A DNA stretch of 37,993 nucleotides from JAGWAC01 sp038046265 (lineage in GTDB: Archaea > Nanobdellota > Nanobdellia > SCGC-AAA011-G17 > JACPIM01), in NCBI GenBank assembly GCA_038046265.1, contig JBBSWN010000030.1:1-37993 (forward strand), given 5' to 3'. Made by a program: the position numbers and the translations under genes. The notes below the pieces were generated by a model that saw only the letters and a list, made by a program, of their open reading frames with translations, had not been told where the DNA came from and did not search any database. Every line of letters starts with the position of its first letter. Position 1 is the stretch's first letter. Positions 1-7,336 of this stretch are shown piece by piece.

Positions 1-231
1 ATAGAATTAAAGGAAAGGGGAAAAAGAGATAAGAAATTATTTTGCTTAACTAAAAACGGAAAATTATTTACAAAAAATATAATTGAAAGATTTTCAAATT
101 TGATCAATTTCAATCATAAATTATGTCATAATTGCGGTTGTAAATTAATAGAAGGAGCGCATAAGGAAAAAATAAATAATAAAGTTCTATACTTCTGTTG
201 TAAATACTGTGCAAAAGGTTATAAGAATTAA
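1..231 (+). CDS. C-terminal part of a winged-helix metal sensor with a TRASH domain (5' truncated by the window)
   Basis: Frame 1 is open from the first base to TAA at 229-231, giving the last 76 residues of a protein that begins outside the window. The visible N-terminal part has the LTKNGKLF pattern typical of the wing of winged-helix regulators. It is followed by a cysteine-rich tail: CHNCGC at residues 47-52 and CCKYC near the end. The spacing C-x20-C-x3-C fits the TRASH motif (C-x19-22-C-x3-C), a metal-binding domain found in archaeal metal regulators such as CopR of Sulfolobus. It faces copA convergently and the two genes overlap by 4 nt. By family and context it probably senses Cu(I) or another soft metal and controls the adjacent export genes. 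The DNA-binding helices are mostly out of view, so the wHTH class cannot be fixed. Confidence 0.72.
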   Translation: MELKERGKRDKKLFCLTKNGKLFTKNIIERFSNLINFNHKLCHNCGCKLIEGAHKEKINNKVLYFCCKYCAKGYKN

Positions 232-2639
232 ATTTTTGGTTTATAAAATTTCATTAATAAAGAATTTGTTACAACAGAAACTGAAGAAAAAGCCATTGCT
301 CCAGCAGCAATCATTGGGTTTAATAAAAATCCTGTAAATGGATACAAAACTCCGGCAGCTATTGGGATTCCGGCAGTATTATAAAAAAAAGCCCAGAATA
401 AATTTTGTTTGATTTTCTTTAAAGTTTTTTCACTGATTTTTATAGCAACAGCAACATCCCTTAAGTCGTTTTTCATCAGAACTATATTTCCTGTCTCTAA
501 AGCAACATCTGTTCCGGAACCGATAGCAATACCTACATTTGCCTGGGCCAAAGCAGGAGCATCATTAATTCCGTCTCCAACCATAATAACATTTTTTCCT
601 TCTTCCTGTAATTCTTTTACTGCCTTTGCTTTATTTTCAGGAAGAACTCCGGCAAGTACATTAATAATGCCAGCTTTTCTTGCAATTGCTTTTGCTGTTC
701 TTTCATTATCACCTGTAATCATGATGACTTCTTTTCCTAATTTTCTAAATGCTAAAACTGCTTCTTTTGAATGTTCTTTTAATGTGTCTGCGACAGCAAC
801 TATGCCGACTATATTTTTATTTAAAGCCAAAATCATAACTGTTTTTCCATTATTCTCTAAATCAGTAATTATATTTTCATTTACTATGGGTATCTTGTTT
901 GATTCCATTAGTTTTCTATTACCGAAAAGTATTTCTGTTTTATTTATTCTTCCAGTCACTCCATGACCTGGTATAGCTTTAAAATTGTTAATTTCATGAG
1001 TTTTAATCTTAAGATTATTTGCTTCATTTACAATAGCTTCTGCTAAAGGATGTTCTGATTTTTTCTCAATGCCAGATGAAACTGAAATAATGTCTTCTTT
1101 AGATAGTTTACTAAAAGAAATTACGTCTGTTACTTCTGGTTTTCCTTTTGTTAATGTTCCTGTTTTATCCAAAACAATTGTATCTGCTTTGTGAACTATT
1201 TCTAAAACCTCTGCGCTTTTAATTAAAATTCCTCTTTCAGCTCCTTTTCCTGTTCCAACTATAATTGCTGTAGGTGTAGCTAAACCTAAACTACAGGGGC
1301 ATGCTATAATTAATACAGCAATAAATGTTCCTAATGCGAATGCAAACGGCTCTTGTGCTATAAAATACCAAATAAAAAATGTTAAAAAACCTAAGACAGT
1401 AACTCCCAAAACAAAATATTTAGATATAATATCGGCCAGTCTTTGAATTGGAGCCTTGCTTCCTTGAGCTTCTTCTACAAGATTTATTATTTGGTTTAAA
1501 GTTGTGTCTTTTCCTATTTTTGTAGCCTTAAAAATAAAAGACCCATGCTTGTTTATTGTCCCGCCAATAACTATATCATTAACTTTTTTTTCAACAGGTA
1601 TACTTTCTCCTGTAATCATGCTTTCATCAACAGAAGAATCGCCTTTAGTAACTATACCATCAACAGGAATCTTTTCTCCAGGTTTAATTAATATTAAGTC
1701 ATTAATTCTTAATTCCTCAATCTGTATTAGTTGCTCTTGGTTATTTCGTATAACTCTGGCTGTTTTAGGCTGTAAACCCATTAATTTTTTAATAGATTCT
1801 GAGGCTTTGCCTTTTGCTTTAGCTTCAAGCCATTTTCCTAACATAATAAAAGTAATAATTACTGCACCAATATCAAAATACAAATCACTTCCAAATATTT
1901 TCGGAGAAAATACCCCTAGAACACTATAAAAATACGCCGCACTAGTTCCTATAACTATTAATGTATCCATATTAGCACTGAAAACTTTTAAGGCTGTAAA
2001 AGCGCTTTTGTAAAACCTATAACCAACAACAAACTGTACGGGTGTAGCTAATAAAAATAAAATTAATTTCCTGTATTCAAAATCAATATAGAAAAATTCT
2101 GGAAAAGCCAAGATTGCTAATGGTATTGTAAAAATTAAACTGAAAATAAATAAATTTTTTAATGTTCTAATCTCTTTTTCTTTAATTTCTTTTTCTCTAT
2201 CAAGAGTTGTTTCTTCTGTTATTTCATAACCTAATTCTTCAATTGCCTTTACTATTTCTTTAGAATCAACTTTTGAATGATTATAGACAATTTCTGCCTT
2301 TTCATTTAAATTTAATTTTCCCTCAATAATTCCATCTTTAAATTTTGATAAAACTTTTTTCCTTATTTGTATCAAAGAAAATTTTGTATCCATACCAGAA
2401 ATAGTCAACCTAAGTATTCCTTTTTTATCATCAGACTCTATTACATCATAACCTGCAGATTTTACAGCCCCTCTTAACAGTTTCTCGTCTATATCTTCTT
2501 CATACTCAACACTTGCTTTTTCTGTGGCATAATTAACATTAGCATTTATTACGCCAGGGACTTTTTTTAATTTTCTTTCAATTAAAGTAGCGCAAGAAGC
2601 ACAATGCATACCTTTGATTTTTAATATTTTTTTACCCAT
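228..2639 (-). CDS. copA: Cu(I)-exporting P1B-type ATPase, CopA-like
   Basis: This 803-aa membrane pump would couple ATP hydrolysis to export of Cu(I) from the cytoplasm. An N-terminal HMA domain has its CASC metal site at residues 13-16. A second HMA-like fold (about 74-145) has GMDTKFS where GMxCxxC is expected, so it cannot bind metal in the usual way. The other hallmarks are present: TGES (343-346) in the actuator domain, CPC (447-449) in the membrane, DKTGT with phosphorylated Asp491, the HP pair (530-531) and GDGINDAPA (688-696). Near the C-terminus YN and MxxxS residues in the last two membrane segments match the Cu(I)-type P1B-1 class. Length is normal for the family. It is the last gene of the 4620-to-228 metal cluster but is separated from VKOR by 21 nt holding its own TATA box and a dyad, unlike the 4-nt overlaps elsewhere in the cluster. 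Confidence 0.95.
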   Translation of the reverse strand: MGKKILKIKGMHCASCATLIERKLKKVPGVINANVNYATEKASVEYEEDIDEKLLRGAVKSAGYDVIESDDKKGILRLTISGMDTKFSLIQIRKKVLSKFKDGIIEGKLNLNEKAEIVYNHSKVDSKEIVKAIEELGYEITEETTLDREKEIKEKEIRTLKNLFIFSLIFTIPLAILAFPEFFYIDFEYRKLILFLLATPVQFVVGYRFYKSAFTALKVFSANMDTLIVIGTSAAYFYSVLGVFSPKIFGSDLYFDIGAVIITFIMLGKWLEAKAKGKASESIKKLMGLQPKTARVIRNNQEQLIQIEELRINDLILIKPGEKIPVDGIVTKGDSSVDESMITGESIPVEKKVNDIVIGGTINKHGSFIFKATKIGKDTTLNQIINLVEEAQGSKAPIQRLADIISKYFVLGVTVLGFLTFFIWYFIAQEPFAFALGTFIAVLIIACPCSLGLATPTAIIVGTGKGAERGILIKSAEVLEIVHKADTIVLDKTGTLTKGKPEVTDVISFSKLSKEDIISVSSGIEKKSEHPLAEAIVNEANNLKIKTHEINNFKAIPGHGVTGRINKTEILFGNRKLMESNKIPIVNENIITDLENNGKTVMILALNKNIVGIVAVADTLKEHSKEAVLAFRKLGKEVIMITGDNERTAKAIARKAGIINVLAGVLPENKAKAVKELQEEGKNVIMVGDGINDAPALAQANVGIAIGSGTDVALETGNIVLMKNDLRDVAVAIKISEKTLKKIKQNLFWAFFYNTAGIPIAAGVLYPFTGFLLNPMIAAGAMAFSSVSVVTNSLLMKFYKPKI

Positions 2640-2673
2640 ATATCAGAATCTGATATGTTGTTATTTATAAATA
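2640..2673 (-). promoter_or_regulatory. copA promoter with a 17-bp operator-like dyad
   Basis: On the minus strand a TATA-like TATTTATAAATA (2662-2673) lies about 28 nt upstream of the copA ATG, overlapping the stop codon of the VKOR gene. Between it and the ATG is a perfect inverted repeat, arms ATATCAGA/TCTGATAT with one central base (2640-2656), ending directly at the start codon. The spacing suggests a leaderless copA transcript whose start site falls inside the dyad, so a bound protein would block initiation. The dyad is seen directly. Its role as an operator, perhaps for the TRASH regulator, is inference; an mRNA hairpin is the alternative. Confidence 0.55.
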
Positions 2674-3071
2674 TTTCTAAGGGCAGTTATTATAATTAAG
2701 AGCATTAATATTTTTGAGAATTCACAAAATAAACATATTGTCTTTAGAACTGCTATTTCTACATAAGTTAAATATAGCGAGTAAATTAAAACTGGAACTG
2801 ATAAAAAAAGGATTATTTTGAAATATTCCCTGTTTTTATCTGATTTAATTACCAGGCAAAGCATTAATAAAAAATATAACAAACCAAGAACAGCTAACGG
2901 GATGTTGAATAATGTTGAGTAAAGACTATTGTTCACAGCAGAGCAGGAAATCTGCCTATTAATGTCGCAGACAGTTGAGGGATCTGAAGAGAATTTTAAA
3001 TAAGTTAAATATGAAGTTGTTAATATTCCTAAAATACAAACTAAAATCAGGAATTTTGTTGATTTTTTCAT
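2661..3071 (-). CDS. VKOR-type thiol oxidoreductase (disulfide-bond forming membrane enzyme)
   Basis: This 136-aa protein has four to five predicted membrane helices and the cysteine set of vitamin K epoxide reductase homologues: a loop pair C35 and C43 (C-x7-C), followed by a Ser/Asn-containing segment, and an active-site CLFC at 113-116 in a late helix. In bacteria and archaea, family members reoxidise thioredoxin-like partners to make disulfide bonds outside the cytoplasm, passing electrons to a quinone. No fused thioredoxin domain is present, so the partner must be separate. The gene overlaps the upstream HMA-TauE-cupredoxin gene by 4 nt, which implies translational coupling. Pairing with copper proteins suggests a link between thiol redox state and metal handling, but this is inferred from context only. 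The quinone or other electron acceptor is unknown. Confidence 0.88.
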   Translation of the reverse strand: MKKSTKFLILVCILGILTTSYLTYLKFSSDPSTVCDINRQISCSAVNNSLYSTLFNIPLAVLGLLYFLLMLCLVIKSDKNREYFKIILFLSVPVLIYSLYLTYVEIAVLKTICLFCEFSKILMLLIIITALRNIYK

Positions 3072-4426
3072 GATACTTTGAGTATTCCCGGGCCAGCCAT
3101 TCCCATTGAGCAGCTGAATTTTATTGTTCCTTCTTTTTCTGAAGTAAATGTTATTGTCTTTATTTTATTTTTTGGCAGCTGTTCAACTATACCTAATTTA
3201 GGAACTGACAGTATTTGTGCACAGCCTTGCGCTTCTCTTCCATCTATTCTCCATTCTACTGGAACTCCCTTTTTTATGTTAAATGAAGAAGGATAATAAT
3301 CAAGGCCCTGAACTTTCATTTCAATTACTTGTTTTGCACCGATAATTTCTGCATTTGGAACTGCACTTGGCTGAGCATTGGCTGAAGGCAGAAATGAATC
3401 AAAGTTAAATTGGCTGCCTGCCAATGTAAGCCCATAGCTTATATTCGCAAATCCAAGGATGATTATAAGAACAGCTACAAACTTTGAGAAGTATCTTTTT
3501 AATGTTCCTTTTGAGTAGCTTGCTATATAGCCTGTTGACAAAAGAGCTGGCAAAGTTCCAAGGGAAAAAGAAAGCATAATCAATGCACCAACTATAAAAT
3601 CTCCTGTGCTTAAGACATACAATTGGAGAGCCTGCGTAAACCCACATGGAAGAAAAAATGTTGAAGAGCCAAACAAAAATGGGGCTGATTTTGAATTTGA
3701 TTCTGATAAATCATGAATTTTATGGGCAATTATTTTTGGCATTTTTATTTTATTGGCCAAAGGAAATATATTCAGAATTTGAAAGCCCAAGCTTATCATA
3801 ATCAAGCTGGCTAAAATTGTAATTAACCCAGAAAGTTTTGAGGAAACCTGGAATATTGAACCAAGAGCACCCAAAAGCCCCCCAAGTAATGTATAGGAAA
3901 AAATCCTTCCAAGATTAAAGTAAATATGGGGCTTGAATTTCTGGCTTGGACTTAAATTTGGATGAGCTTCGTTGTATTTAGTTGCTATTGCCAATAACAA
4001 GCCACCGGAAACTGCCATGCATGTTGAAAATGCAGCAACCAATCCAATTAAGAAAACAAAACCATAACTCATGTTTTCAGATATGCCTAAATTAGGCAAA
4101 ATATCAAACTGCTTAAATATCAAGTAAAGTGCAAAAATAATCAGGAACATGGCTCCGATTTCAACATGATCTTTTTTTATCTGAATGATATTTTTGCTTG
4201 TTTCTACGTTCTGCTTTTTTTCAGTAACCCTATATTTTGTATCTTTTAATTTATTTTGAATATCTGTTATTGATAGAGCTTCAGAACAATTTAATACGGC
4301 TTTTCCAGTAGAACAATTTACTTCTGCTTTTAAAACTCCTTTAATTTCCTTTAATTTCCTTTCTAATAATACTTCACAGCTTGAACATGTCATGCCTGAA
4401 ATTTTCAATTCTACTTTTTCTGTCAT
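3068..4426 (-). CDS. HMA - TauE/SafE (DsbD-like) membrane - cupredoxin fusion protein
   Basis: This is a 452-aa three-part protein. An N-terminal heavy-metal-associated domain has CSSC at residues 14-17. A membrane block of about six to eight helices (about 90-340) resembles the TauE/SafE or DsbD transmembrane family, with GRIFSYTLLGGLLGALG and LPCGFTQALQLY-type segments. After a short linker, a C-terminal cupredoxin-like domain (about 365-452) ends in FSCSMGMAG. Likely copper ligands there are the Cys of the QGCAQ segment, the Cys of FSC and the following Met residues; a classical His ligand is not evident. Proteins of this layout are known as membrane components of copper or thiol handling, but their exact reaction is not established. 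The domain order suggests metal or reducing equivalents pass from cytoplasmic HMA through the membrane to an outside copper domain. It overlaps both neighbours by 4 nt. Confidence 0.85.
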   Translation of the reverse strand: MTEKVELKISGMTCSSCEVLLERKLKEIKGVLKAEVNCSTGKAVLNCSEALSITDIQNKLKDTKYRVTEKKQNVETSKNIIQIKKDHVEIGAMFLIIFALYLIFKQFDILPNLGISENMSYGFVFLIGLVAAFSTCMAVSGGLLLAIATKYNEAHPNLSPSQKFKPHIYFNLGRIFSYTLLGGLLGALGSIFQVSSKLSGLITILASLIMISLGFQILNIFPLANKIKMPKIIAHKIHDLSESNSKSAPFLFGSSTFFLPCGFTQALQLYVLSTGDFIVGALIMLSFSLGTLPALLSTGYIASYSKGTLKRYFSKFVAVLIIILGFANISYGLTLAGSQFNFDSFLPSANAQPSAVPNAEIIGAKQVIEMKVQGLDYYPSSFNIKKGVPVEWRIDGREAQGCAQILSVPKLGIVEQLPKNKIKTITFTSEKEGTIKFSCSMGMAGPGILKVS

Positions 4427-4620
4427 TCTACTTTGTATCCTAATTTTTTTATTGCTTCTTTTATATTATCTAATTTAGTTTTATTTTCGTCGAATTCTAT
4501 ATTGAGAATTCCAGTTTTGTGATCAACATCTGCTTTTACATTCATGTCTTGAAGGTCTTCTTTAATAAGTTCTTCACAGCTTTTACAATGCATACCTTTT
4601 ATGTTTAAACTTAATTTCAT
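4423..4620 (-). CDS. copZ: CopZ-like copper chaperone (single HMA domain)
   Basis: A 65-aa protein made of one HMA domain with the metal-binding motif GMHCKSC near residues 9-15 and the normal ferredoxin-like length. Family members carry Cu(I) in the cytoplasm and hand it to P-type ATPases or to related HMA domains. It is the first gene of the cluster and overlaps the next gene by 4 nt. The next protein and CopA both start with similar HMA domains, so both are plausible docking partners. A good TATA box lies about 28 nt upstream of the ATG, which fits a leaderless mRNA. The gene symbol is a functional guess from fold and context; a mercury-type MerP role cannot be excluded from sequence alone. 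Confidence 0.85.
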   Translation of the reverse strand: MKLSLNIKGMHCKSCEELIKEDLQDMNVKADVDHKTGILNIEFDENKTKLDNIKEAIKKLGYKVE

Positions 4621-4641
4621 AAAGGACTTATTAGATAATTT

Positions 4642-4655
4642 GTTTATATATTTTA
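4642..4655 (-). promoter_or_regulatory. TATA box of the copper/thiol operon
   Basis: The minus strand reads TAAAATATATAAAC here, centred 28 nt upstream of the copZ-like ATG at 4620. This is the expected distance for an archaeal TATA box driving a leaderless transcript. There is no clear Shine-Dalgarno sequence before the ATG. A copy of the copA dyad was not seen at this promoter. Confidence 0.6.
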
Positions 4656-4713
4656 CCTTAGAAACTGAAAGCCTAATTTTGGCTATAAGTGCCTTAAAAC
4701 TGTTCAGAATTGT

Positions 4714-5235
4714 TCATAAATTGGTTTTGAGGTAAATTTTATTGAATTTTCCATCTTCAACTTTTTTAATAAGGCTCTTTTTTTCCAGAGCACTTAAAAC
4801 TATGCTTAACTTGGCCTTGCTCATGTCTGTCCTGATTCTTAAAGTTGACTGTGAAATGCCGTCCTGATCTTTTACTGCCTGAATAATTTTCTTTTCATCT
4901 TCATTTAATCCCTTTAACAAGAAACTGAATTTTTCCTCTTTTTGCTTTAATTTTTGGTCTTTTTCAATGAAACTGGTTATTTCGGATTTTGCCTTGTTTT
5001 CAAAAATAAAATAAACTCCCAAGATTAGATTTAATGCACCTGATGCAATGCCTAAATAAATAGGAAAATTATTTTGCTCATGAATACAAACACCATCAAC
5101 AACACAAATTCCACCTGATAATTTCATCAACTCATCTACAACATTATCTAATTGTATTGCAAAGATTATTGTTGTTACGAGAAAAAATAATGAAATAATT
5201 ATAAGAAAAAAACCGAAATATTTTTTATTTATCAT
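4714..5235 (-). CDS. Membrane-anchored winged-helix regulator with an extracytoplasmic Cys pair
   Basis: This 173-aa protein has two hydrophobic helices (about 7-28 and 58-78) joined by a loop that contains C-x5-C (GICVVDGVCIHE), then a charged, partly coiled linker, then a C-terminal winged-helix domain (about 108-170). That domain has the DGISQSTLRIRTDMSKAKLS recognition region and a wing ending in KIYLKTNL, as in archaeal MarR-like one-component regulators. The topology places the cysteines outside and the DNA-binding domain inside. It may therefore be a one-component sensor in which an external disulfide or metal signal alters DNA binding; that mechanism is inference. It lies 7 nt after the rps10 stop, so probably shares that transcript, and 93 nt before the copper operon on the same strand. 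The target genes are unknown. Confidence 0.7.
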   Translation of the reverse strand: MINKKYFGFFLIIISLFFLVTTIIFAIQLDNVVDELMKLSGGICVVDGVCIHEQNNFPIYLGIASGALNLILGVYFIFENKAKSEITSFIEKDQKLKQKEEKFSFLLKGLNEDEKKIIQAVKDQDGISQSTLRIRTDMSKAKLSIVLSALEKKSLIKKVEDGKFNKIYLKTNL

Positions 5236-5242
5236 TCTTACA

Positions 5243-5551
5243 TTATTCTAACATTTCTATCTGAATCTGGACATTTTCAGGTATTGGAACACGCATAACT
5301 AATCTTAGAGCTCTTTCGTTCACGCCTAGGTCAATAACCCTTTTGTGAATTCTCATTTCAAAATTATCAAAAGAAGCTTTGCCAGAACCACATGGAGTTT
5401 TTCTTACTGTATGTTTAAGCCTTCTTGTCGGTAAAGGAACTGGGCCGGAAATATCTACTTTTGTTTTTTCTGCTATGTCTTTTATAGATTCACATATCTG
5501 ATTAAGCTTACTGATATCAATGCTAGCCAAGTTTATTCTTGCTTTTCCCAT
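5243..5551 (-). CDS. rps10: 30S ribosomal protein uS10
   Basis: A 102-aa protein matching the archaeal S10 family in length and in features such as GPVPLPTRR and the basic stretch after it. It sits in the head of the small ribosomal subunit. Archaea commonly keep this gene immediately after the EF-1A gene. Here an unrecognised gene is inserted between the two. A TATA box about 25 nt upstream of the ATG and the absence of a Shine-Dalgarno sequence suggest leaderless expression from its own promoter as well as read-through from upstream. Confidence 0.97.
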   Translation of the reverse strand: MGKARINLASIDISKLNQICESIKDIAEKTKVDISGPVPLPTRRLKHTVRKTPCGSGKASFDNFEMRIHKRVIDLGVNERALRLVMRVPIPENVQIQIEMLE

Positions 5552-5570
5552 AATTTTAAAGTAAATAAGA

Positions 5571-5581
5571 AATTTATAAAG
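5571..5581 (-). promoter_or_regulatory. TATA box upstream of rps10
   Basis: CTTTATAAATT on the minus strand is centred about 25 nt before the rps10 ATG. It lies in the 54-nt spacer after the preceding unknown gene, so S10 may have its own transcript. Confidence 0.5.
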
Positions 5582-5605
5582 CTATTGTTTTTATTTATGA
5601 AAAAC

Positions 5606-5947
5606 TTATTCTGCCATAAAGTAAAAACTTTCTGGTTCAAGACTTATGACTCTGCTGTCCAAAGTTGGCATAAATGCCTTGACAAAATATGTTCCTGTCA
5701 AAACTCTTTTTCTTTTTTTATCTATGGCGACAGTTTCAATTTTTAAGTTTGTAAACCATCTTAGATAGGAACAAGGATCTTCATCGTTGTCTGAATAATT
5801 TGGAAGACCAGCTTTTTTTAAGTTAATTCCAAATCTTCTTGCAATTCTCTCTGCATAAGAAGGAGATATTATTACATCTGATTCGGGAATTTTTGATGTT
5901 TCCCTTTTTTGATCTTTAACTTTTTCTTCTAGCAATAATGTTGTCAT
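5606..5947 (-). CDS. Unrecognised 113-aa protein between aEF1A and uS10
   Basis: I do not recognise this protein. The frame stays open up to 6022, inside aEF1A, but the ATG at 5947 is preferred: it lies 25 nt after the aEF1A stop and is preceded by GAGGT, a good Shine-Dalgarno match, about 6 nt upstream. The 113 residues begin with MTTLLLEEK and a charged stretch. They then carry SYAERIARRFGINLKKAG, which may be a small helical DNA- or RNA-binding segment, and a mixed alpha/beta C-terminal half with SYLRWFTNL and GTYFVKAF. There are no membrane segments and only one Cys. The position in an otherwise conserved translation gene pair suggests a soluble, constitutively expressed protein, perhaps linked to translation. 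That is a context argument only. Confidence 0.75.
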   Translation of the reverse strand: MTTLLLEEKVKDQKRETSKIPESDVIISPSYAERIARRFGINLKKAGLPNYSDNDEDPCSYLRWFTNLKIETVAIDKKRKRVLTGTYFVKAFMPTLDSRVISLEPESFYFMAE

Positions 5948-5972
5948 TTTTACCTCAAAATTAAATAAAAAA

Positions 5973-7259
5973 TTATTGGGAATAGTCAGTACAAATTCCC
6001 ACTGCAACTGTTGCTCCAGCATCTCTTATAGCGAATTTTGCCATGTGAGGAATGTCTTTCTGCTTTTCTATTACCAAAGGCTTTGTAGGCTTAACTTTGA
6101 TAATTGCAGCTTCCCCGTTTTTCAAGAAATCAGGATTTTCCTGAACTGTTGCGCCTGTTGCGGGATCTAATTTTCTTACTATTTTAACTATCTGACAAGC
6201 AACTTGAGCTGTATGTATGTGGAATACTGGTGTGTATCCTGCTGTCAATACAGTTGGATGATTTATTACTATAATTTGTGCTGTGAACTCAGCATCTTTT
6301 GGCAAGACGTGCGGAGGTTTGTCTGAATGACCTAGAACATCGCCTCTTGCAATGTCTTTTTTAGCAACACCCCTAACATTAAAGCCAATGTTATCACCTG
6401 GCTCTGCTAACTGAACTTGTTCATGATGCATTTCAATTGTTTTTACATCTCCAGAAATTCCCTTGCCTTCTCTTGCAGGAACAATAATTACCTTGTCTCC
6501 AACTTTCATAACACCTGTTTCAACTTTACCAACTGGAACTACTCCAATTCCTGTGATGTTATAAACATCCTGGATTGGAAGCCTTAATGGCAAATTTGTT
6601 GGTTTTTCAGGCTCTTTAAACAAGTCTAATTGTTCTTTTATTGTAGGGCCTTTATACCATGGCATGTTTTCAGATTTCTTAACTACATTGTCTCCTTTAT
6701 AGGCTGATATTGGTATAAATGCTACTTCATCTGTTTTATATCCAGACTGTTTTAATAAAACTGTAACTTCATCTTTTAATTTTTTATATTTAGCTTCATC
6801 AAATTTAGCTACATCCATTTTGTTTACTGCTACTGCAATTTGACCTACTCCCAAAGTTTTAGTCAAAAGAGCGTGCTCTTTTGTCTGTGCCTGGATTCCG
6901 TCAACTGCTGAAACAACCAAGAAAGCTACGTCTGCTTGGGAACTTCCTGTAATCATGTTTTTTACAAAGTCCCTGTGACCAGGAGCATCAATAATTGTTA
7001 TTTCTCTTTTATCTGTTACTAATTTTTTATAGTTTAAATCAATTGTAACTCCTCTTTCTCTTTCTTCTTTTAAAGTATCCATAACAAATGCAAATTCAAA
7101 ACCTACTTTTCCCACTTCCTGGGCTTTTTCTTTTAATTTTCTCATAGTCTGTTCGTCTACTACGCCTGCATCATAGAATAATCTACCTACAGTTGTACTT
7201 TTACCGTGGTCTACATGACCTACAAAGATAACGTTTAAGTGAGGTTTTTGTCTTGCCAT
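5973..7259 (-). CDS. tuf: Translation elongation factor aEF1A
   Basis: A 428-aa GTPase that delivers aminoacyl-tRNA to the ribosome. The G domain has GHVDHGKST (G1, residues 13-21), the switch-I region with ERERGVTID, DAPGH (G3), NKMD (G4) and a Ser-Ala pair in IPISAYKG (G5). Domains II and III follow with DVYNITGIGVVPVG and the C-terminal beta-barrel sequences. Length and motifs are those of archaeal and eukaryotic EF-1A rather than bacterial EF-Tu. An AGGAGT Shine-Dalgarno sequence at 7271-7276 and a TATA box at 7305-7314 indicate a short 5' leader, unlike the leaderless neighbours. uS10 follows after one extra gene. Confidence 0.98.
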   Translation of the reverse strand: MARQKPHLNVIFVGHVDHGKSTTVGRLFYDAGVVDEQTMRKLKEKAQEVGKVGFEFAFVMDTLKEERERGVTIDLNYKKLVTDKREITIIDAPGHRDFVKNMITGSSQADVAFLVVSAVDGIQAQTKEHALLTKTLGVGQIAVAVNKMDVAKFDEAKYKKLKDEVTVLLKQSGYKTDEVAFIPISAYKGDNVVKKSENMPWYKGPTIKEQLDLFKEPEKPTNLPLRLPIQDVYNITGIGVVPVGKVETGVMKVGDKVIIVPAREGKGISGDVKTIEMHHEQVQLAEPGDNIGFNVRGVAKKDIARGDVLGHSDKPPHVLPKDAEFTAQIIVINHPTVLTAGYTPVFHIHTAQVACQIVKIVRKLDPATGATVQENPDFLKNGEAAIIKVKPTKPLVIEKQKDIPHMAKFAIRDAGATVAVGICTDYSQ

Positions 7260-7270
7260 ATTTGATCTTT

Positions 7271-7314
7271 ACTCCTATTCTTTTATTTTTTTGTTAAAAT
7301 ATTTGTTTATAAAG
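7271..7314 (-). promoter_or_regulatory. aEF1A promoter and ribosome binding site
   Basis: On the minus strand CTTTATAAAC (7305-7314) is a TATA-like element about 50 nt upstream of the start, and AGGAGT (7271-7276) is a Shine-Dalgarno sequence 11 nt before the ATG. This implies a leader of about 20-25 nt. Most other promoters in the window have the TATA box at about -28, with no room for a leader. Confidence 0.5.
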
Positions 7315-7336
7315 GTTTCTTTTTATTTTGTTTTTC

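Noticed and set aside
409..966. Open frames on the plus strand across copA (409-966, 1504-1929)
   Set aside because: They are antisense shadows of a fully motif-supported ATPase and give low-complexity, Ser/Phe-rich translations with no start signals.
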